64,000 bases of DNA from CBDCPI01 sp965220245 (GTDB taxonomy: Bacteria > Chloroflexota > Dehalococcoidia > Lucifugimonadales > UBA3495), in assembly GCA_965220245.1 (NCBI GenBank), contig CBDCPI010000011.1, forward strand, positions 62,001 through 126,000. Reading direction: 5' to 3'. Under the pieces are notes generated by a model that saw only the letters and a list, made by a program, of their open reading frames with translations, did not search any database and was not told the origin of the DNA. Made by a program: the position numbers and the translations under genes. Of the stretch, positions 57,089 to 64,000 are shown one piece after another; the stretch's first letter is position 1; each line of letters starts with the position of its first letter.

Positions 57089-58554
57089 CTAGTATTACAA
57101 CGACGGTTCAAGGAGGGACGTGTGGGGAGGCACGAAGGGCGGCTCGACGCTTGGCATGGGAGTGTCTGGCCCGCTCGTTGCATTCTTGCGTCTCCTCCAG
57201 CCACCGCAGCAGTTCAGCCGGCCCGAACCGTTCCCGGGGCAGCATCTCCCGCACCACCCGGTAGACCTGCGGTCTCGTGATCCGGGGCATCTTTTCCCCC
57301 CCAAGCCTGTTGCAGGCTCAGGAGAAACGCTCCGCCCAGCAGGCACAGGGCGACGTGATGATGCCATCCCGCCCAGGTGCGGGTCTCGTACTCGTCCAGC
57401 CCCACGTTGCTCTTTTCCGTCTCGAACTCCGTTTCTATGCGCCACCGGGAGCCACCCACGTATGCCAGGGTCTCCAGGGGAGTATCCTCCGGATCGTTGG
57501 ACAGGTAGTAGCGGGGCTCGCTGCCGTCCAGGTTCCGGCGGTAAATGGCCCAGTGGATTTCGCCAGGCTTCCGCCTGCTGGTTGGACGCACCCTCTGAGC
57601 GCTGAACAGGTAGCTGCGGGGACCCTGGCTTCCCTCGGCCACCGTAATCTCACGCCAGGCCTCCTCCGGCAATTCATCGCTGCGCTGCTCCATGGTCCGG
57701 CGCTGACCGTCTCGCAACTTGGGTTTGCGGGGACGCCCGAATCCCTGATGCTCCGGCCTGGTCCAGGCTGGCTCCAGCGGCCAGACCGTGGTGCCGCCGG
57801 GAACGTCCAGCACGTAGCGCATCCCCAGCGCCGCCAGTCCCTCACGGAAGGACGGCGACATCCCGAAGGCGTCGTCCCCCGCAACCCATCCGGCCCTCAG
57901 ATGTCCCCGCTCCAAGGCCCGCTCCACCATCTTCAGCGCCAATTGGGTCTTCGACTGGTAGCCCTGCCTCTCCTCCGGAACCCCCGCCGCCTCACACCGG
58001 TCTTGGTCCGAGGTCCAGCTCTCCGGCAGATAAAGCCGTTTGTCCACCAGGGCCCGTCCCAGCGGGCTGACGTAGGCGAGGAACATTCCGGCCTGGCAGC
58101 TGGCCACCTTGCCCAGCCTCCCGCAATACTGACGGGCCACTCCCACGGACTTCCTGCCCTGCTTCGGGAAGTCGCTGCCGTCCAGCACCCACACCGCATC
58201 CGGATGTCCCAGCCGGGGTCCCAAGTACTCTTGAAGGCGTCCTATGACTGTGTCGTCATCCCAGGGGGATTCAGCGAGAAACCGCTGCATCACCCTGGCT
58301 GACGCCGGAACCGTCTCCGACAGATTCTCGGCGTTGCGCCGCTCCCCGGACTGTACCAGGAGAGCCTGGAGGTAATGGCGGCTGTGGTCCCGCGCTTCCC
58401 TGCGGCCAAACAGCGGAGCGAAGTAAGCGTGAAAATCCTGAAAGGTCCCGTACACCTGCTCGAAAACCGCAGCATCCACTTCCCTGCCTCACTTGCCCAA
58501 GCCTTCCCCAACTACCCCGTCATCCTATCATCCCAACCGTCGTTGTAATACTAG
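57089..58554. mobile_element. IS701-type insertion sequence, copy 2
   Basis: This has the same 1466 bp, ends, orientation and frameshift tract as copy 1. The near-identity means one copy arose recently from the other, or gene conversion keeps them alike. Together the two copies flank 3.76 kb with two tRNA genes, hicAB, an IS903-type element, the HNH gene and the lipoprotein gene. Confidence 0.92.
57214..58479 (-). CDS. IS701-type transposase, frameshifted (copy 2)
   Basis: The protein is the same as at 51990-53255, with the G7A4 tract at the complement of 57292-57302 and the true C-terminus in the +1 frame down to about 57108. The catalytic residues are intact. Confidence 0.85.
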   Translation of the reverse strand: MDAAVFEQVYGTFQDFHAYFAPLFGRREARDHSRHYLQALLVQSGERRNAENLSETVPASARVMQRFLAESPWDDDTVIGRLQEYLGPRLGHPDAVWVLDGSDFPKQGRKSVGVARQYCGRLGKVASCQAGMFLAYVSPLGRALVDKRLYLPESWTSDQDRCEAAGVPEERQGYQSKTQLALKMVERALERGHLRAGWVAGDDAFGMSPSFREGLAALGMRYVLDVPGGTTVWPLEPAWTRPEHQGFGRPRKPKLRDGQRRTMEQRSDELPEEAWREITVAEGSQGPRSYLFSAQRVRPTSRRKPGEIHWAIYRRNLDGSEPRYYLSNDPEDTPLETLAYVGGSRWRIETEFETEKSNVGLDEYETRTWAGWHHHVALCLLGGAFLLSLQQAWGGKDAPDHETAGLPGGAGDAAPGTVRAG

Positions 58555-58610
58555 CATCCTGAAGTCTCTTGGACCTACGAAATCCTATTCTCCCATTTAG
58601 GATGATTCCC

Positions 58611-58829
58611 ATGATCTATGCCTTTACCCCTACTTTCCAAGAAGACGCCGGGCGGTGGAGTGCCTGGATTGAAGACCTTCCCGGCTGTGCTACTTGGGGT
58701 TACTCCAAAAAAGGGGATGCCCTGCAAGCCCTGCACGATGCCGCCGTGCTGGTGCTGGAAGACATGATCGAATGTGGAGAAGACATTCCCGCAGGACGGG
58801 GCTCTTTGCAGGTAGTGGTTCCCGCATGA
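58611..58829 (+). CDS. HicB-like antitoxin-family protein
   Basis: A 72-residue protein, MIYAFTPTFQEDAGRWSAWIEDLPGCATWGYSKKGDALQAL, with IECGEDIPAG near the end. It resembles the solo HicB-like protein at 897 more than the HicB at 54232. AGGA lies 8 bases before ATG 58611. The stop overlaps the start of the next small frame (ATGA). It begins right after IS701 copy 2. Confidence 0.75.
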   Translation: MIYAFTPTFQEDAGRWSAWIEDLPGCATWGYSKKGDALQALHDAAVLVLEDMIECGEDIPAGRGSLQVVVPA

Positions 58830-58954
58830 CCGTTCCCGCAAGTCTGGTTTCCCATCTCCGCAATACCCCGATTCGCCAATGGATTCAATCGTTGGAACCG
58901 GCTGGGTTCAATGAACTGCTATCCCAGTTAATTCCGCTGGCACGGTCCCGGTAG
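58826..58954 (+). CDS. 42-residue protein of unknown function, coupled to the HicB-like gene
   Basis: The frame MTVPASLVSHLRNTPIRQWI, continuing QSLEPAGFNELLSQLIPLARSR, starts at the ATGA overlap with the preceding gene. The 3' part of its DNA is repeated before hicA at 53975-54055, so it seems to belong to a module HicB-like, this frame, then HicA. I cannot assign a function. Confidence 0.45.
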   Translation: MTVPASLVSHLRNTPIRQWIQSLEPAGFNELLSQLIPLARSR

Positions 58955-58988
58955 GCAATCAGGGCGTAACTCTGCTCAGGGCGATGGA
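58906..58988. repeat. duplicate of the hicA leader, with hicA cut after two codons
   Basis: The stretch CCCAGTTAATTCCGCTGGCA through CTGCTCAGGGCGATGGAG matches 53975-54056 with few changes. After ATGGAG the first copy continues into hicA, while here the sequence changes to the 3' end of the convergent lipoprotein gene. This marks a recombination junction at about 58988. Confidence 0.8.
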
Positions 58989-59833
58989 GTGTCCGCGCTC
59001 TCGATTATCAGAGACCAGATGCCGTCCGCCAAAACACCGATTCCATAGACCCCCGGGGTGGGGCCGGTCGCGCCTTCTTCCTCCGAGACCTCCATGGTGA
59101 TCGTTTCGTCAAAGGGGCCCGGCTCATCAAGCAACAGCACCTCGGGCCGGCCGCGGACATTGTGCAGCATGACTTTGAAGTGGCTCTCTCCGTCGTGGTT
59201 GGCGCGAATGGTGTAGGTCCCCACTTCGAGTTCCATCCAGCCGCCGCCGCCGTCGCCGACGCCGCCAAACTGGATAGTCGGCGCTTGTCCGGAAATAGGG
59301 AAGTCCTGCATCAGCCGGACTCGCCAAGGACCGTCCGCAGTGACATTGAGCTGATGAGAGCCGGGCTCCATGCCGTTGACGTTATCCCGGTACACCGAAA
59401 TCAAGAGGTTGCCGAAGTAAGGGCCCTGCGAAGTGATGTATGGTTCCAGTTCACCTTCGTCACCAAGCATAGAAACTGCAAAGTCTCCCTCGCCTTCGTA
59501 GTTAGCCATAAGGACCAACACCCCGTTGGCGACTACAACGGGTTCCGAAAGCTGGCTGCCTTCACCTTCGAACTCCCTTTCCAAGGGCGCCGTGGCTTCG
59601 GACAACGAAATCGACGGCCTATCGTCCCGCTTCGTCACCGGCGTCGATGCCGGTCGGGCCGTGGGCGCTAGTGTAGGCGCTACGGTGGGTTCGGGGGTTG
59701 CCGTAAGCGCCCTGGTAACTACGGCCGTCGGCAGCGGCGTGGAGGTTGGCGTAGGCCCGCAGGCTGCCAACACCAGCAGCACCAAGACCGCGGCAACCAC
59801 CTGGACCGTGACAAACCGGTTTCTAAGCCTCAT
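58976..59833 (-). CDS. lipoprotein with a Thr/Pro-rich stalk and repeated beta domains
   Basis: About 285 residues. The signal VVAAVLVLLVLAACG has a lipobox LAAC. A disordered Thr/Pro/Ala stalk (PTPTSTPLPTAVV onwards to about residue 75) leads to two related beta-rich parts: GVLVLMANYEGEGDFAVSMLGDEGELE and GTYTIRANHDGESHFKVMLHNVRG, each likely a small beta-sandwich. It should be anchored outside the cell. ATG 59833 (MRLRNRF) has GGGAG upstream. Its last codons overlap the truncated hicA leader. Confidence 0.75.
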   Translation of the reverse strand: MRLRNRFVTVQVVAAVLVLLVLAACGPTPTSTPLPTAVVTRALTATPEPTVAPTLAPTARPASTPVTKRDDRPSISLSEATAPLEREFEGEGSQLSEPVVVANGVLVLMANYEGEGDFAVSMLGDEGELEPYITSQGPYFGNLLISVYRDNVNGMEPGSHQLNVTADGPWRVRLMQDFPISGQAPTIQFGGVGDGGGGWMELEVGTYTIRANHDGESHFKVMLHNVRGRPEVLLLDEPGPFDETITMEVSEEEGATGPTPGVYGIGVLADGIWSLIIESADTPSP

Positions 59834-60245
59834 ATCCTTTAACTCCGGGAAAGCCCTGTGGGCGTCTAGCGGCAAGCGCCCCAGAATAATACGACTAAGT
59901 TACTGCGTTGGGTTCCAGCGGAAGTGCAAGGAGGGCCAAAGGCCACTTACAGCGTTTGACCGCTCGACTCCCCAACTGGGCGGATAGCCCCGGACGAAAT
60001 TGACAGAAAGTTTAACAGACCCGGATTGGTATGAATATGTCGGCAATTTGCCAGCCATCCGTGGGCTAGTTAAAATTTTGGTTGCGGCCCTCTCGCTGGA
60101 AACAGCGCTTCGTGCGTTTTCTGGTTGTCCTAAAGGGTCAGGCCCGGAGAGGCGCTTCGCTTCAAGGCCGCCACTAAAATATCGATAGAAAATAGCCCAA
60201 GAACGAATAACCCAATCACGGAGCGAGCCTTAGAAAGGAGACTGC
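59834..60245. promoter_or_regulatory. divergent intergenic region
   Basis: About 410 bases between the lipoprotein gene (minus) and the M24 peptidase gene (plus). TTGACA at 60000-60005 is present but no well-spaced -10 follows. AAAGGAG (60234-60240) is the ribosome site for ATG 60246. No other feature is recognised. Confidence 0.4.
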
Positions 60246-61379
60246 ATGAACTCGGCCCACCAGTCCATCATTGCCAACGTCGACCGCTTGAACGAACATC
60301 TGGACCGCGAGAACTGCTCGGCAGTGGTCCTCCGGTCGGGCAAGAACTTCACCTACCTGGCCGGTTTCGCTTTCCCCGGCACCCTGGCCCGCCACTTGGA
60401 CTTTCCCGATTCCCCGCGCGAGGTGCTGCTGGTGTGGCCCCGCCACGGTGACCCGGTAATGGTCCTGAACAGCTTTGCCGCCCCGCTGGCCCGCCGGGAC
60501 TCTTGGCTAACAGAAATCGAGGTCTACGACGATTACGCCGAGTCTCCTTACTCTAGGGTAGCCGACATTCTCACCCGCATGGGACTGCACCAAGAAAGAG
60601 TAGGCTTCGAGAAGAGCTACTTGAGCGCTCTCCGGTGGGAGGAAATCGGTCAGCGCCTGCCCGGAATTACCATGCTCGACTGTACCGAGCTTATGGACAA
60701 GGTGCGTTGGGTCAAGACCAGCGCCGAGGTGGCTTTGCTGAAAGAGGCGGCCGACATTCTCGACGACGCCTACTTGGAGGTGTTTCCGGAAGTCCGGGAG
60801 GGCGACACCGAGCGAGAAGTACACAGCCGCATCGTTCAAAGTTGCCTTCGCCGGGGCGCTCAATGGGCCCACGGCATCCTCAACTCCAGCAAGAATACTG
60901 TGGCTTACGGCGGCGAAGGCGACACCCAGTTCCAAAGAGGGGACATCATCCGGAACGATTACGTGTCCTACTATCAGGGATATCCCGGACACCAGTCACG
61001 TACCGTCGTCGTGGGGCCGCCTTCGGAAGAGCAGAAGCGCACCTACCAGTCGGTGCGGGACATTTACCGGATGACCATCGACCAGTGCCGCCCCGGCGCC
61101 AAGGGAAGTGACATCCACCACTTCGCCGCCGCCAAATTCCGGGAGCATAATTACGAAGGCCGGGTATCGTTGGCCGGCCACTCGGTGGGGGCTTGGTGGC
61201 ATCAACAGGAGCCTTACTTGGTGCCCAGTTGCCAGTACCAACTGGAAGAGGGCATGGTGCTGGCCTTGGAGCCTCACGTCGGCTATTGGCACCTGCAAGA
61301 CATGGTCCTAGTGACCAAAGACGGCCCCGAATTGCTCTCAGCCCGGTTCAACACTGACGAAATGCTGGTGGCCGGGTAG
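60246..61379 (+). CDS. M24-family peptidase (Xaa-Pro aminopeptidase-like)
   Basis: A 377-residue creatinase/prolidase-fold protein with an N-terminal creatinase domain (CSAVVLRSGKNFTYLAGF) and a pita-bread domain from about residue 150. The metal-ligand pattern is partly changed: RGDIIRNDYVSYYQGYPGHQSRTVVVG has Asp at two ligand positions, LAGHSVGAWWHQQEPYLV has the His, and MVLALEPHVGYWHLQDMVLV has the Glu. It may be a peptidase or a creatinase-like C-N hydrolase. Confidence 0.87.
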   Translation: MNSAHQSIIANVDRLNEHLDRENCSAVVLRSGKNFTYLAGFAFPGTLARHLDFPDSPREVLLVWPRHGDPVMVLNSFAAPLARRDSWLTEIEVYDDYAESPYSRVADILTRMGLHQERVGFEKSYLSALRWEEIGQRLPGITMLDCTELMDKVRWVKTSAEVALLKEAADILDDAYLEVFPEVREGDTEREVHSRIVQSCLRRGAQWAHGILNSSKNTVAYGGEGDTQFQRGDIIRNDYVSYYQGYPGHQSRTVVVGPPSEEQKRTYQSVRDIYRMTIDQCRPGAKGSDIHHFAAAKFREHNYEGRVSLAGHSVGAWWHQQEPYLVPSCQYQLEEGMVLALEPHVGYWHLQDMVLVTKDGPELLSARFNTDEMLVAG

Positions 61380-61444
61380 AGTCTGCTGTACCGCAGTTTC
61401 CTCAGAGGCTATAATCACAAGCAAATACTCGAGGGAGCAATCTA

Positions 61445-61894
61445 ATGCCAAACGGTAAGTTCACCTCTTGGGTCCACGGTTCCAGTATGCAGATAGAGTA
61501 CCCTAACCGGGTTATTTCGGTCAGGCACACCGGGCCATTCGTCCGCATCGAGGGCGCAGTAGGACAGAATACCTGGGTCCACTTTCCGGTGCCTACGCCG
61601 ACCGTGGTGGACGGCGCGTCCGTGCGGGTCGATACTGCCCTGGTAAGCTTCCGCACCCGGGCCAACGCCACGGTCCACGAAGTGATCGTGTATGACGGCG
61701 ATAAGCGAATCGCCGAGCATACCGGCCTGAACCTTCAGAATGACCACTTAGACGCCCGGTTCGACGTTCCCAACACTCCGTTTGCGGGCCAAGGCATCAA
61801 CATCACGCTGGGCGTGTCCTTTGCCAATAAGGCCGCCGACGCCCGCTCCATGCAGATCGAGATTATCGGCGCCGGCATCGAATTCCAGTCCTGA
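61445..61894 (+). CDS. hypothetical beta-rich protein
   Basis: A 149-residue protein with no signal peptide: NGKFTSWVHGSSMQIEYPNR, FVRIEGAVGQNTWVHFPVPTPTVVDG, VRVDTALVSFRTRANATVHEVIVYDG. The alternating pattern suggests an all-beta sandwich, perhaps of a DUF family I cannot name with certainty. AGGGAG lies before the ATG. It is between the M24 peptidase and aldehyde dehydrogenase genes on the same strand. Confidence 0.7.
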   Translation: MPNGKFTSWVHGSSMQIEYPNRVISVRHTGPFVRIEGAVGQNTWVHFPVPTPTVVDGASVRVDTALVSFRTRANATVHEVIVYDGDKRIAEHTGLNLQNDHLDARFDVPNTPFAGQGINITLGVSFANKAADARSMQIEIIGAGIEFQS

Positions 61895-61978
61895 AGCGGC
61901 TGAATAAACCAGCTATCTTGCCAATGCGGTGGGGCCCCGCCCCGTGGCCCGGAACTGGCCCTGCCAAGGAGACAGAGA

Positions 61979-63475
61979 ATGCCGTCCAGCGAGGTTGCGG
62001 CCTACAAGAACTACATCGGTGGCCAGTGGGTCGAGTCGGAGTCGGGAGACACCTATCCCATAGCCAATCCGGCCAGCAAAGATACCCTGGTAGGCACCTT
62101 CCAAACCTCGAGCGCAGAGGACGCCCTGCGAGCCGCCAAGGCCGCTCAGGAGGCGTTGGCGAGTTGGTCCGGCACCCCGGCGCCGGCCCGGGCTTCGGTG
62201 CTGTTTCGAGCGCTGGAAATCTTCCGAACGCAGGCTGAGGACATCGCTCGCACCATCACCATCGAGGAAGGCAAGCCCTTGGCCGACGCTAGAGGTGAGG
62301 TGCGGCGGGCGATGAACATCATCGAGTACGCCGCCGGGGAAGGCCGGCGTATGTTCGGCTATACCACGCCTTCCGAGTTGCCCAACACGGTGGCCTACAC
62401 CGTCCGGCGGCCCTTGGGCGTGGTCGCAATCATTACTCCTTGGAACTTTCCCATCGCCATCCCGGCGTGGAAAATCGCGCCAGCGTTGATTTGCGGCAAC
62501 ACCTTGGTGTTCAAGCCCGCTTCGGGCACCCCCCTCAGCGCCGTCAAGCTCGTAGAAGCCTTCGAGGAGGCCGGGTTGCCTCCCGGAGTGCTCAACCTGG
62601 TTACCGGCCCCGGCTCCCGGGTAGGCAACGCCTTGGTAGAGAGCCCGGACGTGCAAGCAATCTCCTTTACCGGGTCCACCGAGATTGGCACCGGCATCTA
62701 CGGCCAAGGGGCCCAGTTGTTGAAAAAGGTGCAGTGTGAGATGGGCGGCAAGAACGCCGTCATTCTGCTAGCCGACGCCGACTTGGACAAGGCTTTGGGC
62801 GGCATCGTTCAAGGCGCGTTTGGCTCCACCGGCCAGCGTTGCACTGCTACCAGCCGGGTGATCGTTGAAGAGCCTATCTACGACGAGTTCATGGAGCAGC
62901 TAATCGACCGCACCAGCAAGCTGAAACTGGGCAACGGACTGGACGAAGACGTAGACGTGTCGCCCCTTTCCAGCCAGTACCAGTTCGACAAGGTGATGGA
63001 GTACATCGGCGTCGGGACCGAAGAAGGGGCCCATTTAGTCTACGGAGGGGGCAGCCCCAGCGGCGGAATCTACGACGAAGGCTACTACACCGAGCCCACA
63101 ATCTTTACCGACGTGGGCCAAGACATGCGCATCGCCCAAGAAGAGATCTTCGGCCCGGTGTTGACGGTGTTCAAAGCTTCCGATCTCGAAGAGGCCATCC
63201 AGATTTCCAACAACGTCAAGTTCGGGCTTTCATCCTCGATTTACACCAAGGACATTACGCAAGCCTTCCAGTACATCAACACCGTAGACGCTGGCATGGT
63301 CCACGTGAACGCCCCTACCCTGGGTGGCGAGGTACACCTGCCCTTTGGCGGCCTCAAAGCGTCGGGCGTCGGCCAGCGGGAGCAGGGTGTCGAGGCGGTG
63401 GACTTCTTCAGCGAGGTAATTACCGTTTACATCGACCATGCCGCCGCTGCCCGGCAGCAAGCCCGGTTTATCTAA
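61979..63475 (+). CDS. NAD(P)-dependent aldehyde dehydrogenase
   Basis: A 498-residue aldehyde dehydrogenase. Visible are the cofactor and oxyanion segment IITPWNFPIAIPAWKIAPALICGNTLVFKPAS, SFTGSTEIGTGIYG, the general-base Glu in QCEMGGKNAVILLADADLD, the catalytic Cys in GSTGQRCTATSRVIVEE and EEIFGPVLTVFKASDLEEAIQISNN. By similarity it is of the 2,5-dioxovalerate/succinate-semialdehyde type; it may oxidise semialdehydes from sugar acid or amine breakdown. AAGGAG precedes the ATG. Confidence 0.93.
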   Translation: MPSSEVAAYKNYIGGQWVESESGDTYPIANPASKDTLVGTFQTSSAEDALRAAKAAQEALASWSGTPAPARASVLFRALEIFRTQAEDIARTITIEEGKPLADARGEVRRAMNIIEYAAGEGRRMFGYTTPSELPNTVAYTVRRPLGVVAIITPWNFPIAIPAWKIAPALICGNTLVFKPASGTPLSAVKLVEAFEEAGLPPGVLNLVTGPGSRVGNALVESPDVQAISFTGSTEIGTGIYGQGAQLLKKVQCEMGGKNAVILLADADLDKALGGIVQGAFGSTGQRCTATSRVIVEEPIYDEFMEQLIDRTSKLKLGNGLDEDVDVSPLSSQYQFDKVMEYIGVGTEEGAHLVYGGGSPSGGIYDEGYYTEPTIFTDVGQDMRIAQEEIFGPVLTVFKASDLEEAIQISNNVKFGLSSSIYTKDITQAFQYINTVDAGMVHVNAPTLGGEVHLPFGGLKASGVGQREQGVEAVDFFSEVITVYIDHAAAARQQARFI

Positions 63476-63541
63476 GAAAGTCAGGTCCGGGTTAGCCCAC
63501 AGAGACGAGACTACCTAGACTAGGGTGGGCCCGTTACAGGT

Positions 63542-63940
63542 TCACAGCGGCTTCCGGGAAGCGAATCCCTCGTTGGTGCCGTGCCAGTAGCCGATGCGGT
63601 CCTCGCCGCTGATCCAACACAGGAATATCTCCCTCCCGTCGCGCTCGGACGGGAAGTCCACCAAGCCTTGGCCCAGGTCTCTTACGATGATGCCCCGGTC
63701 GGTGACTTCCTGTATGCCCTGGCGTAGCTGTTCGTTGATAGACTCGATTCTTGTTTGTTGCGATCTGATCTCTTGGTCCTTGCTGGCGGCGCCGTTGCTG
63801 CTGCGCTGCCGCAGCAATTCCAGCAGGCTGGTGTGCCTTTCGGCCAGCTCTTCCCTCAGCGGGGCCAGCCGGGCAAAGGTTTCCTCCAGCCACGGCAGCA
63901 GCGCACTGGCTTCTTCCCAAGTGAAATGGCGTTCTCTCAT
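63542..63940 (-). CDS. DUF2203 domain-containing protein
   Basis: About 132 residues: HFTWEEASALLPWLEETFARLAPLREELAER is a long N-terminal helix, followed by INEQLRQGIQEVTDRGIIVRDLGQGLVDFPSERDGREIFLCWISGED, ending YWHGTNEGFASRKPL. This is the DUF2203 signature; the function is unknown. An in-frame GTG three codons upstream is an alternative start. It converges with the aldehyde dehydrogenase gene. Confidence 0.82.
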   Translation of the reverse strand: MRERHFTWEEASALLPWLEETFARLAPLREELAERHTSLLELLRQRSSNGAASKDQEIRSQQTRIESINEQLRQGIQEVTDRGIIVRDLGQGLVDFPSERDGREIFLCWISGEDRIGYWHGTNEGFASRKPL

Positions 63941-64000
63941 ATGCAACACCCACTTTAACCTAACCGGCTTGCCGACGCAAAACCTGTACTTTCCGGGTAA

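Noticed and set aside
50879..58554. A prophage or integrative element inserted at the tRNA genes.
   Set aside because: No integrase, phage structural gene or duplicated tRNA end was seen. Insertion sequences explain the mobility.
60000..60030. TTGACA as a -35 box for the M24 peptidase gene.
   Set aside because: The nearest TATGAA lies about 24 bases on, too far for a normal spacer, so no promoter is called.

Overview
The window is a GC-rich, gene-dense bacterial chromosome segment. Its gene content is that of an aerobic heterotroph able to use many organic compounds: three luciferase-like flavin monooxygenases, three amidohydrolases, a molybdenum hydroxylase operon with two large subunits, an acyl-CoA carboxylase, a P450, Uma2 nucleases and a DUF1800/DUF1501 pair. 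I infer a member of the Chloroflexota, perhaps a SAR202-like or related Dehalococcoidia lineage. That placement rests on gene families only; there is no rRNA or ribosomal protein in the window to confirm it.

Layout. 0-10 kb: enoyl-CoA hydratase, a HicB-like protein, DUF1800 / Uma2 / NHL / DUF1501, a 925-bp segmental duplication carrying two more Uma2 genes around a methyltransferase remnant, then a flavin monooxygenase with an alpha/beta hydrolase. 10-16 kb: a DM13 membrane protein, the nickel-pincer cofactor genes larE-larC-larB and an MFS carrier. 16-27 kb: a PPOX-fold protein, a P450 and a three-gene transport operon whose first gene is an RND pump fused to a TRAP small permease (DctQ), followed by the TRAP large permease (DctM) and an 840-residue coiled-coil membrane-fusion protein. 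27-33 kb: two amidohydrolases, two flavin monooxygenases and a NYN-domain protein. 33-38 kb, minus strand: acyl-CoA carboxylase (beta, biotin carboxylase, biotin carrier) and a membrane metallopeptidase. 38-48 kb: hypothetical protein, isochorismatase-like hydrolase, the molybdenum hydroxylase operon, a third amidohydrolase, a GlcG/HbpS protein. 48-50 kb: a second MFS carrier. 50-59 kb is a mobile, mosaic island: an IS982 that beheads a secreted-protein gene, two near-identical IS701-type copies flanking tRNA-Phe, tRNA-Gly, a HicAB module, an IS903-type element with a perfect 9-bp target duplication, an HNH gene and a lipoprotein gene. 59-64 kb: lipoprotein, M24 peptidase, aldehyde dehydrogenase, DUF2203 protein.

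Small non-autonomous repeats run through the whole segment. I can separate at least three inverted-repeat families plus a REP-like motif (core CCTTCGACAAGCTCAGG). These repeats do more than fill gaps: one REP is read as protein in the membrane-fusion protein, another sits exactly where a normally fused biotin-dependent carboxylase alpha chain is split in two, and a MITE supplies the stop codon of a hydroxylase subunit. In-frame minisatellites are present in the RND pump and in one flavin monooxygenase.

The strongest candidate for an undescribed system is the RND-DctQ / DctM / membrane-fusion operon at 18.4-26.7 kb, a hybrid of an efflux pump and a TRAP carrier with no solute-binding protein in the window.
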